The notes: a model not told the origin generated them from the letters alone. Positions 26,211 through 39,432 are shown, counted from the stretch's first letter. The stretch: DNA of 45,142 nucleotides from Sphingomonadales bacterium BRH_c3 (GCA_001515985.1 LOET01000023.1:1-45142); one strand, 5' to 3'. A program made the numbers and translations.

Positions 26211-29200
26211 CTAGTTATAATAGTCCTGCAACGAGCGGACTTCAAGCTGGCTTGCATTTACTGCATTAATTGCATTTGCCGCCGCGATGGATGCCGCTGC
26301 CGTTGTGTAATAGGGAATCTTCTCCGTCAGCGCTGATGCACGGATCGATTTCGAGTCCAGCAAGCTCTGCCACCCTTCAGTCGTGTTGAAGATCAGATCG
26401 ACGTCTCCATCGATGATCCGGTCCACCACATGCGGCTGCCCTTCGGCCACTTTGTTGATGCGCTCCACCGGCAGTCCCTGCTCGGCCAGATAGGCCTGCG
26501 TTCCGCCGGTGGCGATGGCAGAGAAGCCCTGTTCGATCAGCGTGCGCACCGCCGGAAGGATATGCGGCTTGTCGCTGTCTTTTACCGAAACGAACAGCGT
26601 GCCTTGAGATGGCAGGATCATCCCGGCAGCAAGCTGGGCTTTGAAGAAAGCGGCCTCGAAACTGCGATCGATTCCCATCACTTCGCCGGTTGATTTCATC
26701 TCGGGGGAAAGGGCCGGATCGCTGCCCGGGAAGCGACTGAAGGGGAACACCGCTTCCTTCACCGCCATATAGGGCAGATCGCGTTTGAAGGGTTCAAAAT
26801 TGGCAAGCATTTCACCTGCCATCACCCGCGCCGCGATCTTGGCCACGGGCTGGCCGATCGCCTTGGCGACGAAGGGCACGGTGCGCGATGCGCGCGGATT
26901 GACCTCGATCAGGTAAACCTCACCATCTTTCACCGCGAACTGGACATTCATCAGGCCTACGACCCCCAAGGCCCTGGCCAGTGCATCAGCCTGCTGCTCC
27001 ATCTGGTCGATGATATCCTTGGGGAGCGAATAGGGCGGCAGGGTGCAGGCGCTATCGCCCGAGTGGACACCAGCTTCCTCGATGTGCTGCATTACCCCGG
27101 CAACCCGCACTTCTTTGCCATCGCACAGCGCATCGACATCGCACTCGATCGCGTCGCGCAAATATTGATCGACCAGCACCGGACTATCGCCGGATACGTT
27201 CACGGCGGTACGGATATAATCGTCAAGCTGCGCCTCGCTGTCGACGATCTCCATCGCTCGCCCGCCCAGCACGTAGGAGGGACGCAGCAATACCGGATAG
27301 CCGATCCGCGCCGCCACCGCCGCGGCCTCGTCACGGCTATAGGCGATGCCATTCTCAGGCTGTTTGAGCTTGAGCTTGTTGACCAGCCTGGCAAAACGCT
27401 CGCGATCTTCTGCAAGGTCGATCGCATCGGGCGATGTGCCAAGGATCGGGATCCCCGCATCCTCCAGCGCCTGCGCCAGCTTGAGCGGGGTTTGCCCGCC
27501 GAACTGCACGATCACGCCTACCAGCTCGCCCTTCGACTGCTCGACGCGCAGGATCTCGAGCACGTCTTCCGCCGTCAGCGGCTCAAAATAGAGCCGGTCT
27601 GACGTGTCGTAGTCGGTCGAGACTGTTTCCGGGTTGCAATTGATCATGATCGTCTCGAACCCGGCCTCCGCCAGTGCGAAACAGGCATGGACGCAGCAAT
27701 AGTCGAACTCGATACCCTGCCCGATCCGGTTGGGGCCGCCGCCAAGGATCACTATCTTCTTGCGATCCGATGGGTCAGCCTCGCACTCCGGCTCGCCAAA
27801 GCTGGGCGCTTCATAGGTCGAATACATGTAGGGCGTAATTGCCTCGAATTCGGCCGCGCAGCTATCGATCCGCTTGAACACCGGATGGACTCCCAGCTTG
27901 TTGCGAAGCTGGCGCACCTCCTCCTCGCTGGTGGCTCCTGCCATCGCTTGGAGCGCATCGTGCAGCAGGCCCGAACGCTTCGCCTGCGTTTCGCCCAGCC
28001 CGCCCGCGACACCGACAGAGCGCACCGCCAGCGTGGCGAGCCGCTTGTCCGAAAAGCCCATCGCCTTCAGCCGCCGCAACTCGGCTGCATCGCGCGGCAG
28101 CCCATCTTCCGAAATCCGTTTTTCCGCCGCGATGATGCCTTCGATCTGGCGCAGGAACCACGGATCATAGGATGTGAGCGCGTGTATCTCCTCCACGCTC
28201 ATCCCCTCGCGGAAGGCCTGCCCGACATAGAGCAGCCGGTCGGGCGTTCGCTTGCTCAGCGCGGCGGTAACGACTTCGCGTGATACGCCTTCGAGCGAAG
28301 GCACGCGGTTGAACCCGTCAAGCCCGGTTTCGAGCCCGCGCAGCGCCTTCTGCACGCTTTCCTGGAAATTGCGCCCGATCGCCATGACCTCGCCAACCGA
28401 TTTCATCGCGGTCGCAAGTTCGGGCTTGGCGCCCTTGAACTTCTCGAAGGCGAAACGCGGGATCTTTGTCACGACGTAATCGATCGTGGGCTCGAAGCTG
28501 GCGGGCGTAGCGCCGGTGATCTCGTTGGTGATCTCGTCCAGCGTGTAGCCTACAGCGAGCTTCGCAGCGACGCGCGCAATCGGGAAGCCGGTCGCCTTTG
28601 AGGCGAGCGCGGAGCTGCGCGATACGCGCGGGTTCATCTCGATCACGATCAGCCGGCCATCGGCGGGATTGACCGCGAATTGCACGTTCGAGCCGCCAGT
28701 TTCGACCCCGATCTCGCGCAGCACAGCAATGCTGGCATTGCGCATGATCTGGTATTCCTTGTCGGTCAGCGTCAGCGCGGGCGCAACCGTGATCGAATCA
28801 CCGGTGTGCACGCCCATCGGATCGACATTCTCGATGCTGCAGATAATGATGCAATTGTCATGGCGGTCGCGCACGACCTCCATTTCGTATTCCTTCCATC
28901 CCAGCAATGATTCCTCGATCAGCACTTCGGTGGTGGGCGATGCGTCGAGCCCTTCTCGCACAATCCGCTCGAACTCGGCCTTGTTATAGGCAATGCCGCC
29001 GCCGGTGCCGCCCAGTGTGAAGCTGGGGCGGATGATCGCGGGCAGCTTGGTCGTCTCAAGCACTTCAAGCGCCTGTTCCAGCGTGTGCGCGATGCCGCTG
29101 CGCGCGCTTTCGAGCCCGATCTTGTCCATCGCCTCGCGGAATTTCTGGCGGTCCTCGGCCTTGTCGATCGCCTCAGCATCGGCGCCGATCATGGTGACGC

Positions 29201-29534
29201 CATATTTCTCCAGCACGCCCATCTTGTTGAGCGACAGCGCGCAATTGAGCGCGGTCTGCCCGCCCATGGTCGGCAGCAGCGCGTCAGGCCGTTCCTTGGC
29301 GATGATCTTTTCGACGATTTCTGGCGTGATTGGCTCGACATAGGTCGCATCGGCGAATTCGGGATCGGTCATGATCGTGGCCGGGTTCGAATTGACCAGC
29401 ACGACGCGATAGCCCTCTTCCTTGAGCGCCTTGATCGCCTGCGTGCCGGAATAGTCGAACTCGCAGGCCTGGCCGATGATGATCGGGCCGGCGCCGATAA
29501 CGAGGATCGAGGAGATGTCAGTGCGTTTGGGCAT
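26211..29534 (-). CDS. carB: Carbamoyl phosphate synthase large subunit
   Basis: 1107 residues, full length. There are two homologous ATP-grasp halves. The first begins with [22 protein letters not shown] and the second repeats the pattern at [20 protein letters not shown]. The C-terminal MGS-like allosteric domain begins around [13 protein letters not shown] and contains [13 protein letters not shown]. It makes carbamoyl phosphate from bicarbonate, ammonia from CarA, and two ATP, for pyrimidines and arginine. Its start lies within the 3' end of the small orphan gene (17-base overlap). Confidence 0.98.
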   Translation of the reverse strand: MPKRTDISSILVIGAGPIIIGQACEFDYSGTQAIKALKEEGYRVVLVNSNPATIMTDPEFADATYVEPITPEIVEKIIAKERPDALLPTMGGQTALNCALSLNKMGVLEKYGVTMIGADAEAIDKAEDRQKFREAMDKIGLESARSGIAHTLEQALEVLETTKLPAIIRPSFTLGGTGGGIAYNKAEFERIVREGLDASPTTEVLIEESLLGWKEYEMEVVRDRHDNCIIICSIENVDPMGVHTGDSITVAPALTLTDKEYQIMRNASIAVLREIGVETGGSNVQFAVNPADGRLIVIEMNPRVSRSSALASKATGFPIARVAAKLAVGYTLDEITNEITGATPASFEPTIDYVVTKIPRFAFEKFKGAKPELATAMKSVGEVMAIGRNFQESVQKALRGLETGLDGFNRVPSLEGVSREVVTAALSKRTPDRLLYVGQAFREGMSVEEIHALTSYDPWFLRQIEGIIAAEKRISEDGLPRDAAELRRLKAMGFSDKRLATLAVRSVGVAGGLGETQAKRSGLLHDALQAMAGATSEEEVRQLRNKLGVHPVFKRIDSCAAEFEAITPYMYSTYEAPSFGEPECEADPSDRKKIVILGGGPNRIGQGIEFDYCCVHACFALAEAGFETIMINCNPETVSTDYDTSDRLYFEPLTAEDVLEILRVEQSKGELVGVIVQFGGQTPLKLAQALEDAGIPILGTSPDAIDLAEDRERFARLVNKLKLKQPENGIAYSRDEAAAVAARIGYPVLLRPSYVLGGRAMEIVDSEAQLDDYIRTAVNVSGDSPVLVDQYLRDAIECDVDALCDGKEVRVAGVMQHIEEAGVHSGDSACTLPPYSLPKDIIDQMEQQADALARALGVVGLMNVQFAVKDGEVYLIEVNPRASRTVPFVAKAIGQPVAKIAARVMAGEMLANFEPFKRDLPYMAVKEAVFPFSRFPGSDPALSPEMKSTGEVMGIDRSFEAAFFKAQLAAGMILPSQGTLFVSVKDSDKPHILPAVRTLIEQGFSAIATGGTQAYLAEQGLPVERINKVAEGQPHVVDRIIDGDVDLIFNTTEGWQSLLDSKSIRASALTEKIPYYTTAAASIAAANAINAVNASQLEVRSLQDYYN

Positions 29535-29892
29535 TGGTCGCCTTGCGGTAGATAATGTTCATGTCAATTGATTGCGCGGAGGCCTCCGCCATCATACATT
29601 CGGTCGCGTGCTGATTTTCCGGCGTTAGCGCGATTTCAAGAGTTGGCGCACGGTCGGTAGATAAGAAAGTGGTCTCAAAATAATGAGCGCCGCAATCACG
29701 AGCCAGCTTGCCGATCCGGTTCGCAATCATGTCTTCGTCGCGAATTTCAACTCCAGTTGCTACTGGTTCGACAAGTTCAAGATGCGCGATGGTCGGTTGT
29801 TCGGTATACGGTCCAATAGATTTCGCTAGCACAGCAGCAAACGCGGCAGAACCTGCTCCAAGCGCAAACCAGATGAGCTTGGTTCGCCTCAC
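29518..29892 (-). CDS. Orphan small protein between carA and carB
   Basis: 124 residues, starting with GTG in a GTGA overlap with the carA stop and ending 17 bases inside carB. An N-terminal hydrophobic segment ([18 protein letters not shown]) after MRRTK suggests a signal anchor or signal peptide. The rest is a small mixed domain with two Cys ([10 protein letters not shown] and ATECMMAEA). I recognise no family. Its base composition is visibly less GC rich than carA and carB, so it may be a later arrival. Its tight overlaps mean it would be translated with CarA and CarB. A pseudogene or non-functional spacer frame cannot be excluded. Confidence 0.6.
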   Translation of the reverse strand: MRRTKLIWFALGAGSAAFAAVLAKSIGPYTEQPTIAHLELVEPVATGVEIRDEDMIANRIGKLARDCGAHYFETTFLSTDRAPTLEIALTPENQHATECMMAEASAQSIDMNIIYRKATNAQTH

Positions 29893-31133
29893 CCCAGCAT
29901 CCCCACGAATTTTTCGAACAGGTAGTAACTATCCTGCGGACCGGGTGAGGCTTCGGGGTGGTATTGCACGCCGAACGCCTGCTTGCCCTTGATCGAAATC
30001 CCGCAGTTCGAGCCATCGAACAGGCTGACGTGCGTCTGCTCGACTTCGGGCGGTAGCGTGTCGACATCGACAGCGAAGCCGTGGTTCATCGAAGTGATCT
30101 CGACCAGGCCGTTCGTGTCGCCCCAGCCCTCACCCACGCGCTGAACCGGATGGTTCGCGCCGCGGTGGCCCTGGTGCATTTTCACTGTCTTCGCGCCCGC
30201 CGCAAGGGCCAGTAACTGGTGCCCCAGACAGATACCGAAGAGGGGCACATCGCGCTCTAACAGGCCCTGAATCACCGGCACGGCATATTCGCCCGTCGCG
30301 GCCGGATCGCCGGGGCCGTTGCTCAGGAAAACGCCATCGGGAGCCAGCGCCAGCACTTCCTCGAGCGAGGTCTTGGCCGGGACCACGGTCACCTTTGCCC
30401 CGGCGCGGACGAGGTTGCGGAAGATATTGTCCTTCGCGCCATAATCCACCGCGACAACATGCGGGCTACCGTCATCCCAGCGCACGCTGGGATCGCTCTC
30501 GTCCTGGTCTGAACCCGACCCCAGCTTTCGCTGGGGTGACGACATTGTCGCATACCCTTCACCCAGGTGCCAAATCCCGCCGGTCCATTCCTCGTGGGTC
30601 TCGCGCGTGACGACTTGCGCCAGGTCCATCCCTTCCAGCCCGGCCCAGCCTTGCGCACGATTGAGCAGCGCGGGGATATCGAACTTGCCATCCGGCGAAT
30701 GGGCGATCACCGCATTGGGCGCGCCGTTCATACGGATGCGGCGCGTCAGCGCGCGCGTATCGACGCCGGACAGGCCGATCTTCCCATTTGCCGCCAGCCA
30801 TTCAGTAAAGCCCTGCAAGCTGCGGAAACTGCTCGGCGTGGTCACGTCCTCGCGCACAATGCAGCCCACCGCGCCTTCAACCTTGCTTTCAACATCTTCC
30901 GGGTTCGTGCCGACATTGCCGATATGCGGGAAGGTGAAGGTGACAATCTGCGCTGCATAACTGGGATCGGTCATCACTTCCTGGTAACCGGTCATCGCGG
31001 TGTTGAAGCACACCTCGCCCACAGCTTCGCCGGTGGCGCCGAATCCCCTGCCCCAGATCACCGCGCCATCGGCCAGAACGAGACAACCCGTCGCACCTTT
31101 TGGTTGCGCAGGTCGAGAGGCAGCAGAAGCCAT
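29889..31133 (-). CDS. carA: Carbamoyl phosphate synthase small subunit, with an in-frame repeat insertion
   Basis: 414 residues, longer than the usual 380-400. The N-terminal CPSase domain (about 15-170) includes FNTAMTGYQEVMTDPSYA. The class I glutamine amidotransferase has catalytic C302 in GICLGHQ, and H392 and E394 in YHPEAS. It supplies ammonia to CarB. Residues about 198-221 (from SSPQRKLGS to SVRWDD) are encoded by a 72-bp palindromic element and do not belong to the family. They lie in the linker before VVAVDYGAKDNIFRNL, the start of the amidotransferase domain. The active-site residues are intact. Confidence 0.96.
   Translation of the reverse strand: MASAASRPAQPKGATGCLVLADGAVIWGRGFGATGEAVGEVCFNTAMTGYQEVMTDPSYAAQIVTFTFPHIGNVGTNPEDVESKVEGAVGCIVREDVTTPSSFRSLQGFTEWLAANGKIGLSGVDTRALTRRIRMNGAPNAVIAHSPDGKFDIPALLNRAQGWAGLEGMDLAQVVTRETHEEWTGGIWHLGEGYATMSSPQRKLGSGSDQDESDPSVRWDDGSPHVVAVDYGAKDNIFRNLVRAGAKVTVVPAKTSLEEVLALAPDGVFLSNGPGDPAATGEYAVPVIQGLLERDVPLFGICLGHQLLALAAGAKTVKMHQGHRGANHPVQRVGEGWGDTNGLVEITSMNHGFAVDVDTLPPEVEQTHVSLFDGSNCGISIKGKQAFGVQYHPEASPGPQDSYYLFEKFVGMLG
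30470..30541. repeat. 72-bp palindromic repeat element inserted in frame in carA
   Basis: The element has 13-bp terminal inverted repeats, CGTCAYCCCAGCG at the left and its complement at the right (Y is T on one side, C on the other). Each end also folds on itself: CCCAGCG-CA-CGCTGGG at the left and ACCCCAGC-TTTC-GCTGGGGT at the right. The length is exactly 24 codons, so the carA frame is kept. The ends resemble the dispersed GTCATCCCAGCGAAAGCTGG-type repeats that I recall from proteobacterial genomes. No second copy was noticed in this window. Confidence 0.75.
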
Positions 31134-31311
31134 TTGGGGCTCTCCGAGTCAGGGGTTTTCCGGCAATGTCGCTAAGCTTGAGCCGCTAGCCATCCCTTCC
31201 TGCCGCGTCAACCGCACTTGCGCTGAAATAACGACTAATCGGGGCACAATTCCCATTTTCGCGATTTGGCCCTATCAGCCCCAGCAAGCACCAACCAAAG
31301 GATACCAATTC

Positions 31312-31764
31312 ATGCTTCGCGATGACATCAAAGCCGCCACCATTGCCGCCATGAAAGCGGGCGAGAAAGAGCGCACTGCCGCGCTCCGGCTGATCGGCGC
31401 CAAGATCAAGGACCGCGACATCGAAATGCGCACCTCGTCCAAGGAGATAGCAGACGATGATCTGATCATCGAAGTTTTGCAGAAAATGGCCAAGCAGCGG
31501 CGCGAATCGATCGAGATGTATGAACAGGGCGGCCGGCAGGAACTAGCCGACCAGGAACGCGGCGAACTTGCCGTGATCGAGGAATTCCTCCCCGCCATGA
31601 TGGACGAAGCCGCAACAACAGCGGCGATCGAAGCCATCAAGACAGAGCTGGATGCCAGCTCGATCAAGGACATGGGCCGGGTTATGGCCGAGCTCAAGGC
31701 ACGCCATGGTGCAAAGCTCGACATGGGTAAGGCAAGCGGGCTGGTAAAAGCCGCCCTTTCCTGA
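31312..31764 (+). CDS. yqeY: GatB/YqeY domain protein
   Basis: 150 residues from the ATG at 31312. It begins MLRDDIKAATIAAMKAGEKERTAALRLI and contains LQKMAKQRRESIEMYEQGGR, ELAVIEEFLPAMMD and DMGRVMAELKARHGAKLDMGKASGLVKAAL, all typical of YqeY. The family shares a fold with the tail of GatB and may bind tRNA; its true job is not established. It precedes dnaG and rpoD, the alphaproteobacterial form of the macromolecular synthesis operon. Upstream 31134-31311 is shared with divergent carA. Confidence 0.92.
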   Translation: MLRDDIKAATIAAMKAGEKERTAALRLIGAKIKDRDIEMRTSSKEIADDDLIIEVLQKMAKQRRESIEMYEQGGRQELADQERGELAVIEEFLPAMMDEAATTAAIEAIKTELDASSIKDMGRVMAELKARHGAKLDMGKASGLVKAALS

Positions 31765-31829
31765 ACTGCCAACAGGCTGGTCCACAGCTCGAGCTTGAAT
31801 CGTCTGGCTCAGGCGCGCATTGACGCACC

Positions 31830-33716
31830 ATGGCACTTTCCCCGCAGTGGCTTGACGAATTGCGCGCACGGGTGACGCTTTCCAGCGTCATCATGCGCAC
31901 GACCAAGCTCCAGCGCGCGGGGCGCGAGTGGAAGGCCTGTTGCCCGTTCCACAACGAAAAGTCGCCCAGCTTCACCGTCAATGACGAGAAGGGCTTCTAT
32001 CACTGCTTCGGCTGCGGGGCGCATGGCGATGTGATCCGCTGGATGACCGACCAGCGCGGTTTGCAGTTCATGGATGCGGTGAAAGAACTGGCGCAGCAGG
32101 CGGGAATGGAAGTGCCCCGCCCCGATCCGCGCGAGGCGCAGCAAGCCGAAAAGCGCGCCACGCTGGTCGATGCGATGGAGGCGGCTCAGGAATGGTTTGC
32201 CGGGAATCTGCATGGCCCCGATGGTGAGCGCGCGCGTGAATATCTGCGCACCCGCGGTTTCAGCCGCCGTATCGTCGAGCAATTCGGTTTTGGCTATGCG
32301 CCAGACAGCAAGGTTTCAATGAAGGGTGCGCTGTCGCAATTTGACGAGGCGATGCTGGTCGAAACCGGCCTGCTCATCAGCGTGGATGACAAGCCGCCTT
32401 ACGACCGTTTCCGCGACCGGCTGATGCTGCCGATCCATGACGCGCGCGGGCGGGTAATTGCGTTTGGCGGGCGCATTCTTGAAAACCGGGAAGGCGCGGC
32501 GAAATATCTCAATTCTCCCGACACGCCTTTGTTCGACAAGGGCCGCACCCTTTACAATTTGCACCGCGCCGGACCTGCAAGCCGCCAGACCAACCGCATC
32601 GTGGTGGTCGAAGGCTATATGGATGTGATCGCGCTCGCCAATGCCGGGATTGCCGATGTCGTTGCGCCGCTTGGTACCGCGCTCACTGAAATCCAACTCT
32701 CCATGCTTTGGCGCATGGCCGATGTCCCGGTGTTGTGCTTTGATGGCGATTCTGCGGGCCAGCGTGCGGCGATGCGCGCGATCGGCCGGGTGCTACCGAT
32801 GCTGCAACCGGGCAAGAGCCTCTCAATAGTGCATCTCCCAAGCGGGCTGGACCCCGATGATCTGATCAGGCAGCAAGGCAAGGCTGCAATGGAGAAGCTG
32901 CTGTCAACGCCTGCCAGCCTGCTCGACACATTGTGGGCTTACGAACGCGATGCGCAGGAACTGCGCACACCTGAAGACAAGGCTGGGTTGAAAGCACGAT
33001 TGATCGTGCACGCTGACGCCATTCAGGATCCCGATATTCGCGCGCTTTACCGGCGCGAATTGTTGCAGCGCTTTTCCGACTTTGCCTTCCCCCCGCGTCC
33101 GCAGCGCCAATGGAACGGCACGGCCAGGCCCGGCTGGCAACAACCGGCGCCACGCCTGTCAGGCGATGTAGCGGCCCGCCTGCGCAAGGCTTTGGCGGGC
33201 GGCGCGCGCAATGACCTTGCCCGTGCAGTACTTCACGGCCTGCTGCGCCATCCGGGCGAAATTTTGCGCCATACGGAGGCGCTTGGCCGCCTTGCCCGGC
33301 TCGAACCGGAAATGCATGAAACTGTCGAAACTTTGCTGGAACTGTCAGAAACGCTTGATTCGCGGGCCGACATCGCCATATCAGCGGAGAAAGGCCTTCC
33401 TGCCCCACCGGATCAAAATCGATACGCTTTCCTGAGAGAAGGCACCAACCCGGTTGATGCGCGCGAGGAATTGGCTGAAGCTGTATCGCTGCTGGTCGAA
33501 AGACCGGCCCTTTTTGTTGCGCTTGAAGCAGCAAGGGCCCGGTTCGATAATGACCCGGAAGGGGCTTTCGCTGAACAGACCCGATTGCGAGAACGGCTAT
33601 CCGCTTTGAATGAACGCCTGAAACACTTCGGGCGCAAGAAGGCCGCAGTCGCGGCAAACATGGAAATTTCTCGCGAGCCGGCTGACGGGCCGGTCTCCGA
33701 CATGAAAACGGACTGA
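31830..33716 (+). CDS. dnaG: DNA primase DnaG
   Basis: 628 residues. The N-terminal CHC2 zinc finger has C38, H41, C59 and C62. The RNA polymerase core has the Toprim motifs VVEGYMDVIALANAGI and CFDGDSAGQRAA. The C-terminal helicase-binding region is helical and ends with LRERLSALNERLKHFGRKKA. It makes RNA primers for replication. It lies 65 bases after yqeY and nine bases before rpoD, so co-transcription is expected. Confidence 0.97.
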   Translation: MALSPQWLDELRARVTLSSVIMRTTKLQRAGREWKACCPFHNEKSPSFTVNDEKGFYHCFGCGAHGDVIRWMTDQRGLQFMDAVKELAQQAGMEVPRPDPREAQQAEKRATLVDAMEAAQEWFAGNLHGPDGERAREYLRTRGFSRRIVEQFGFGYAPDSKVSMKGALSQFDEAMLVETGLLISVDDKPPYDRFRDRLMLPIHDARGRVIAFGGRILENREGAAKYLNSPDTPLFDKGRTLYNLHRAGPASRQTNRIVVVEGYMDVIALANAGIADVVAPLGTALTEIQLSMLWRMADVPVLCFDGDSAGQRAAMRAIGRVLPMLQPGKSLSIVHLPSGLDPDDLIRQQGKAAMEKLLSTPASLLDTLWAYERDAQELRTPEDKAGLKARLIVHADAIQDPDIRALYRRELLQRFSDFAFPPRPQRQWNGTARPGWQQPAPRLSGDVAARLRKALAGGARNDLARAVLHGLLRHPGEILRHTEALGRLARLEPEMHETVETLLELSETLDSRADIAISAEKGLPAPPDQNRYAFLREGTNPVDAREELAEAVSLLVERPALFVALEAARARFDNDPEGAFAEQTRLRERLSALNERLKHFGRKKAAVAANMEISREPADGPVSDMKTD

Positions 33717-33725
33717 CACGGACCT

Positions 33726-35789
<2,064 letters not shown>

Positions 35790-35863
35790 CTTTTTGCCAA
35801 TAGCTTGGTGATTTTCGGAACGGCTCGCTGGCAATCGGCGGGCCGCTTCCCTATGTGCACCCC

Positions 35864-36324
<461 letters not shown>

Positions 36325-36328
<4 letters not shown>

Positions 36329-37647
36329 GCAGTACCGCGCCTACCGCGAATTCCGACATCATGCACCGCTTCTGGCATGACAGCCTGGCTGAGGCCGACC
36401 CTGAGGTCGCGGCTGCAATAGCGAGCGAACTCAAGCGCCAGCAGGACAAGATCGAGCTGATCGCCAGCGAGAACATCGCATCGAAGGCAGTACTGGAAGC
36501 TGCTGGCAGCGTCTTCACCAACAAATATGCCGAGGGCTACCCCGGCAAGCGTTACTACGGCGGCTGTGACTATGCAGACGTGGTCGAGACGCTGGCGATC
36601 GAGCGCGCGAAAAAGCTGTTCGGCTGCAATTTCGCCAATGTGCAGCCCAATTCCGGCAGCCAGATGAACCAGGCGGTGTTCCTGGCGCTCCTCCAGCCCG
36701 GCGATACATTCATGGGACTGGACCTAAATTCGGGCGGCCATCTGACCCATGGATCGCCGGTGAATATGAGCGGCAAGTGGTTCAATCCCGTCGCCTATGG
36801 CGTACGCAGGGATGACGAACGCATCGACATGGACGATGTCATGGCAATCGCGAAGGAGCACAAGCCCAAGCTCATCATCGCCGGCGGCACCGCCTATTCG
36901 CGCATCTGGGACTGGGAAGCCTTCCGCAAGGTCGCGGATGCCGTTGGTGCCTGGCTGATGGTCGACATGAGCCATATTTCGGGACTGGTAGCGGGCGGCG
37001 CGCACCCCTCGCCCTTCCCGCACGCGCATGTCGTGACCACCACTACGCACAAGAGCCTGCGCGGCCCGCGTTCGGGCGTTATCCTGTGGGATGACGAAGA
37101 ACTGACCAAACCGCTGAACATGGCGGTATTCCCCGGCCTGCAGGGCGGCCCGTTGATGCATATTGTCGCGGCCAAGGCGGTGGCCTTCCAGGAGGCGCTG
37201 CGCCCTGATTTCAGTGCCTATGCCCATGCCGTAGTCGAGAATGCCCGCGCACTTGCCGCAAGCCTTGAGGAAAACGGTCTACGGATCGTCTCAGGCGGTA
37301 CAGACAACCACTCGATGCTGGTTGACCTTACCGCCAAAGACGTAACCGGCAAGGACGCCGAAAAGGGCCTCGACCGCGCCTGGCTCACCTGCAACAAAAA
37401 CGGTATACCCTACGATACGCGCAACCCCTTTGTGACCAGCGGCATTCGCCTGGGCACGCCTGCTGGCACTACGCGCGGCTTTGGCCCGGCGGAATTCCGC
37501 AAGATCGGCAAACTGATCGCCGAAGTGGTCGATGGGCTTGCCAAGAATGGCCCGGAAGGCGATGCTCAAATAGAGGAGGCCGTGCGCGGCCGTGTGTCAG
37601 CGCTGTGCGCGGCATTCCCTATTTACCCCGGAAGGATGACATCATGA
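36325..37647 (+). CDS. glyA: Serine hydroxymethyltransferase
   Basis: 440 residues. This PLP enzyme converts serine and tetrahydrofolate to glycine and methylene-tetrahydrofolate. Motifs are [33 protein letters not shown], the cofactor lysine K243 in [14 protein letters not shown], and [16 protein letters not shown]. It overlaps rpiB at its start and the small membrane protein gene at its end (ATGA each). Confidence 0.98.
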
Positions 37648-37862
37648 GCGAGAATGAACCTGAAGACCGCGGCTTGCTTGGCGATGCGAAGGTTGAAATC
37701 GTCGGCATGGCCAAACAGGGCGTCAAGCACCCATCGACCAAGCCGGTTTTGACCGGAGCGGCGATTGGTGCCGTGGCGGGCATTTTGCTGCCTGTGGTTA
37801 GCTGGCCTCTGGGCTTGGCAGCAGGAGCCGGCATTGCACTCTACTCACGTATCAAGAAATAA
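37644..37862 (+). CDS. Small Gly/Ala-rich membrane protein between glyA and nrdR
   Basis: 72 residues from the ATG overlapping the glyA stop. An acidic N-terminus (SENEPEDRG) is followed by a charged stretch. A hydrophobic part from [33 protein letters not shown] could form two short membrane helices or a glycine-zipper hairpin around the SWP turn, and the protein ends SRIKK. I do not recognise the family. Coupling to glyA and the 8-base gap to nrdR imply that it is expressed with them. Confidence 0.7.
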   Translation: MSENEPEDRGLLGDAKVEIVGMAKQGVKHPSTKPVLTGAAIGAVAGILLPVVSWPLGLAAGAGIALYSRIKK

Positions 37863-37870
37863 ACATCTGA

Positions 37871-38341
37871 ATGCGCTGTCCATTTTGTGCCCACGACGAT
37901 AGTCAGGTAAAAGACAGCCGCCCGACGGAGGACAACGCCTCGATCCGGCGCCGACGGCAGTGTTCGAGTTGCGGCGCTCGCTTCACCACTTTCGAACGCG
38001 TGCAATTGCGTGAAGTGACCGTTGTCAAAAGCGGGAACCGCCGCGAAGCCTTTGACCGCGGCAAACTTGAACAATCTGTTGCCCTGGCCTGCCGCAAGCG
38101 CGGGGTCGAACAGGAACGGATCGACCAACTTGTTTCGGGAATCCAGCGACAGGTAGAAACCACCGGCGATGCCGAAATACCCTCTGCCCGGATAGGCGAA
38201 ATGGTGATGAACGGCCTCAGGCAGATCGACAGTGTCGCCTATATCCGCTTTGCCAGCGTCTATCGCGATTTCAGCGAGGCCAAGGACTTCAAGGAATTCG
38301 CCAGCACGGTGCAGGAAGCGGCGCAAGATGGGACAAGCTAA
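37871..38341 (+). CDS. nrdR: Transcriptional repressor NrdR
   Basis: 156 residues. The zinc ribbon has C3, C6, C31 and C34 (MRCPFC and CSSCG). The ATP-cone domain runs from about 49 to 139 ([27 protein letters not shown]). It represses ribonucleotide reductase genes in response to dATP/ATP and binds NrdR boxes; none was noticed in this window. The genomic place after glyA is typical of alphaproteobacteria. The 3' end overlaps trmJ by 14 bases. Confidence 0.97.
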   Translation: MRCPFCAHDDSQVKDSRPTEDNASIRRRRQCSSCGARFTTFERVQLREVTVVKSGNRREAFDRGKLEQSVALACRKRGVEQERIDQLVSGIQRQVETTGDAEIPSARIGEMVMNGLRQIDSVAYIRFASVYRDFSEAKDFKEFASTVQEAAQDGTS

Positions 38342-39053
38342 CCAGCCTGCTATCGTCCTCGTCCGGCCACAATTGGGAGAGAATATAGGCAAGGCAGCGC
38401 GCGCGATGCTCAATTTCGGCCTGACCGAGTTGCGCCTCGTGACTCCGCGCGATGGCTGGCCCAATCCTGATGCTGGCCCTGCGGCCGCCGGGGCAGATAT
38501 CGTACTGGAACGAGCGAGGGTATTCGCTACCACCGCAGAGGCCGTGGCCGATTGCGCTCATGTCTATGCTACCACGGTGCGAAAGCGCGGAGTGACCAAG
38601 CCGGTTGTGAGGCCGGATGAGGCTGCACAGGCGATCCATGAAGAGCCGGGCAAGAGCGCGATCCTGTTCGGGCCCGAGCGTTCGGGACTGGAGACCGAAG
38701 ACGTCGCGCTCGCGCGCAGCGTACTCACGGTGCCCATAAATCCTGAATTCGGTTCTCTCAATCTTGCGCAGGCGGTGATCCTGTGCGCCTATGAATGGTC
38801 AAAACAAACCGGGTTGGTTCAGCCAACGGCAGATGAGGCAAACTTGCCTCCTGCCCCGCAGGAGCAGCTTGACGCGCTCATAGCCCATCTCGAATCCATG
38901 CTTGAGCCAAAAGGTTATTTCCTGCCCGATGCGCGGGCGGACTCAACCCGGCGCACGCTACGCACCGTGCTTACCAAGCCAGGCTGGAATCACCTGGAAA
39001 TCAGGACACTGCGCGGCGTGCTGTCATCGCTGCAGCGTCCGCCGCGCGGCTAA
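38328..39053 (+). CDS. trmJ: SPOUT-family tRNA/rRNA 2'-O-methyltransferase (TrmJ-like)
   Basis: 241 residues from the ATG at 38328, inside the end of nrdR. SPOUT motifs are [20 protein letters not shown] near the N-terminus, [16 protein letters not shown], and [21 protein letters not shown] at the C-terminal knot. TrmJ methylates the ribose at tRNA position 32. A related TrmH-family specificity is possible, but the length and the extra C-terminal helical part favour TrmJ. The stop overlaps the convergent PchB-like gene by four bases. Confidence 0.87.
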   Translation: MGQANQPAIVLVRPQLGENIGKAARAMLNFGLTELRLVTPRDGWPNPDAGPAAAGADIVLERARVFATTAEAVADCAHVYATTVRKRGVTKPVVRPDEAAQAIHEEPGKSAILFGPERSGLETEDVALARSVLTVPINPEFGSLNLAQAVILCAYEWSKQTGLVQPTADEANLPPAPQEQLDALIAHLESMLEPKGYFLPDARADSTRRTLRTVLTKPGWNHLEIRTLRGVLSSLQRPPRG

Positions 39054-39361
39054 TTCCTCGTCGCGTCCCAGATTTCCAGTTCATAGGCGATCGAAGTTTC
39101 GACCAGAAGATCCCAGATTTCCGCGATTTCCCTCTCTGGTAATCCGCGCGCCCGTGCATCCGCTGCGGCAGCGGCGATCACCGCGGCCTTGCGAACTTCG
39201 TCGCGCACACTCTCGCGAGTTGGCTTGATGCGTGCAGCAGCGCGCATATAGCCGAACCGGCGGGCGAGCAGCGCCATCAGCTCGCGATCGGTTGCGTCCA
39301 CTCCGGCACGCACTTGTTCCATCGTGGCGCATTCGTCAGGCAAAGTAATCGTCTCACTCAT
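39050..39361 (-). CDS. PchB/AroQ-type chorismate mutase, copy 1
   Basis: 103 residues from the ATG at 39361 (AGAGGACG upstream); the earlier part of the frame is not family-like. The all-helical AroQ fold is seen in MEQVRAGVDATDRELMALLARRFGYMRAAARIK. By alignment by eye with Pseudomonas PchB, catalytic R14, R31 and K42 correspond to R18, R35 and K46 here, all present; the PchB Q90 position is Glu. Activity as chorismate mutase or isochorismate-pyruvate lyase is therefore plausible. A near copy lies on the other side of rpsD. Confidence 0.85.
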   Translation of the reverse strand: MSETITLPDECATMEQVRAGVDATDRELMALLARRFGYMRAAARIKPTRESVRDEVRKAAVIAAAAADARARGLPEREIAEIWDLLVETSIAYELEIWDATRN

Positions 39362-39432
39362 GCCGCGTCCTCTGGCTGGTCGATAGACATTTGTCGAGGG
39401 GGCTGGTGCATCCACCTTCCCTTGCTCCCCAC

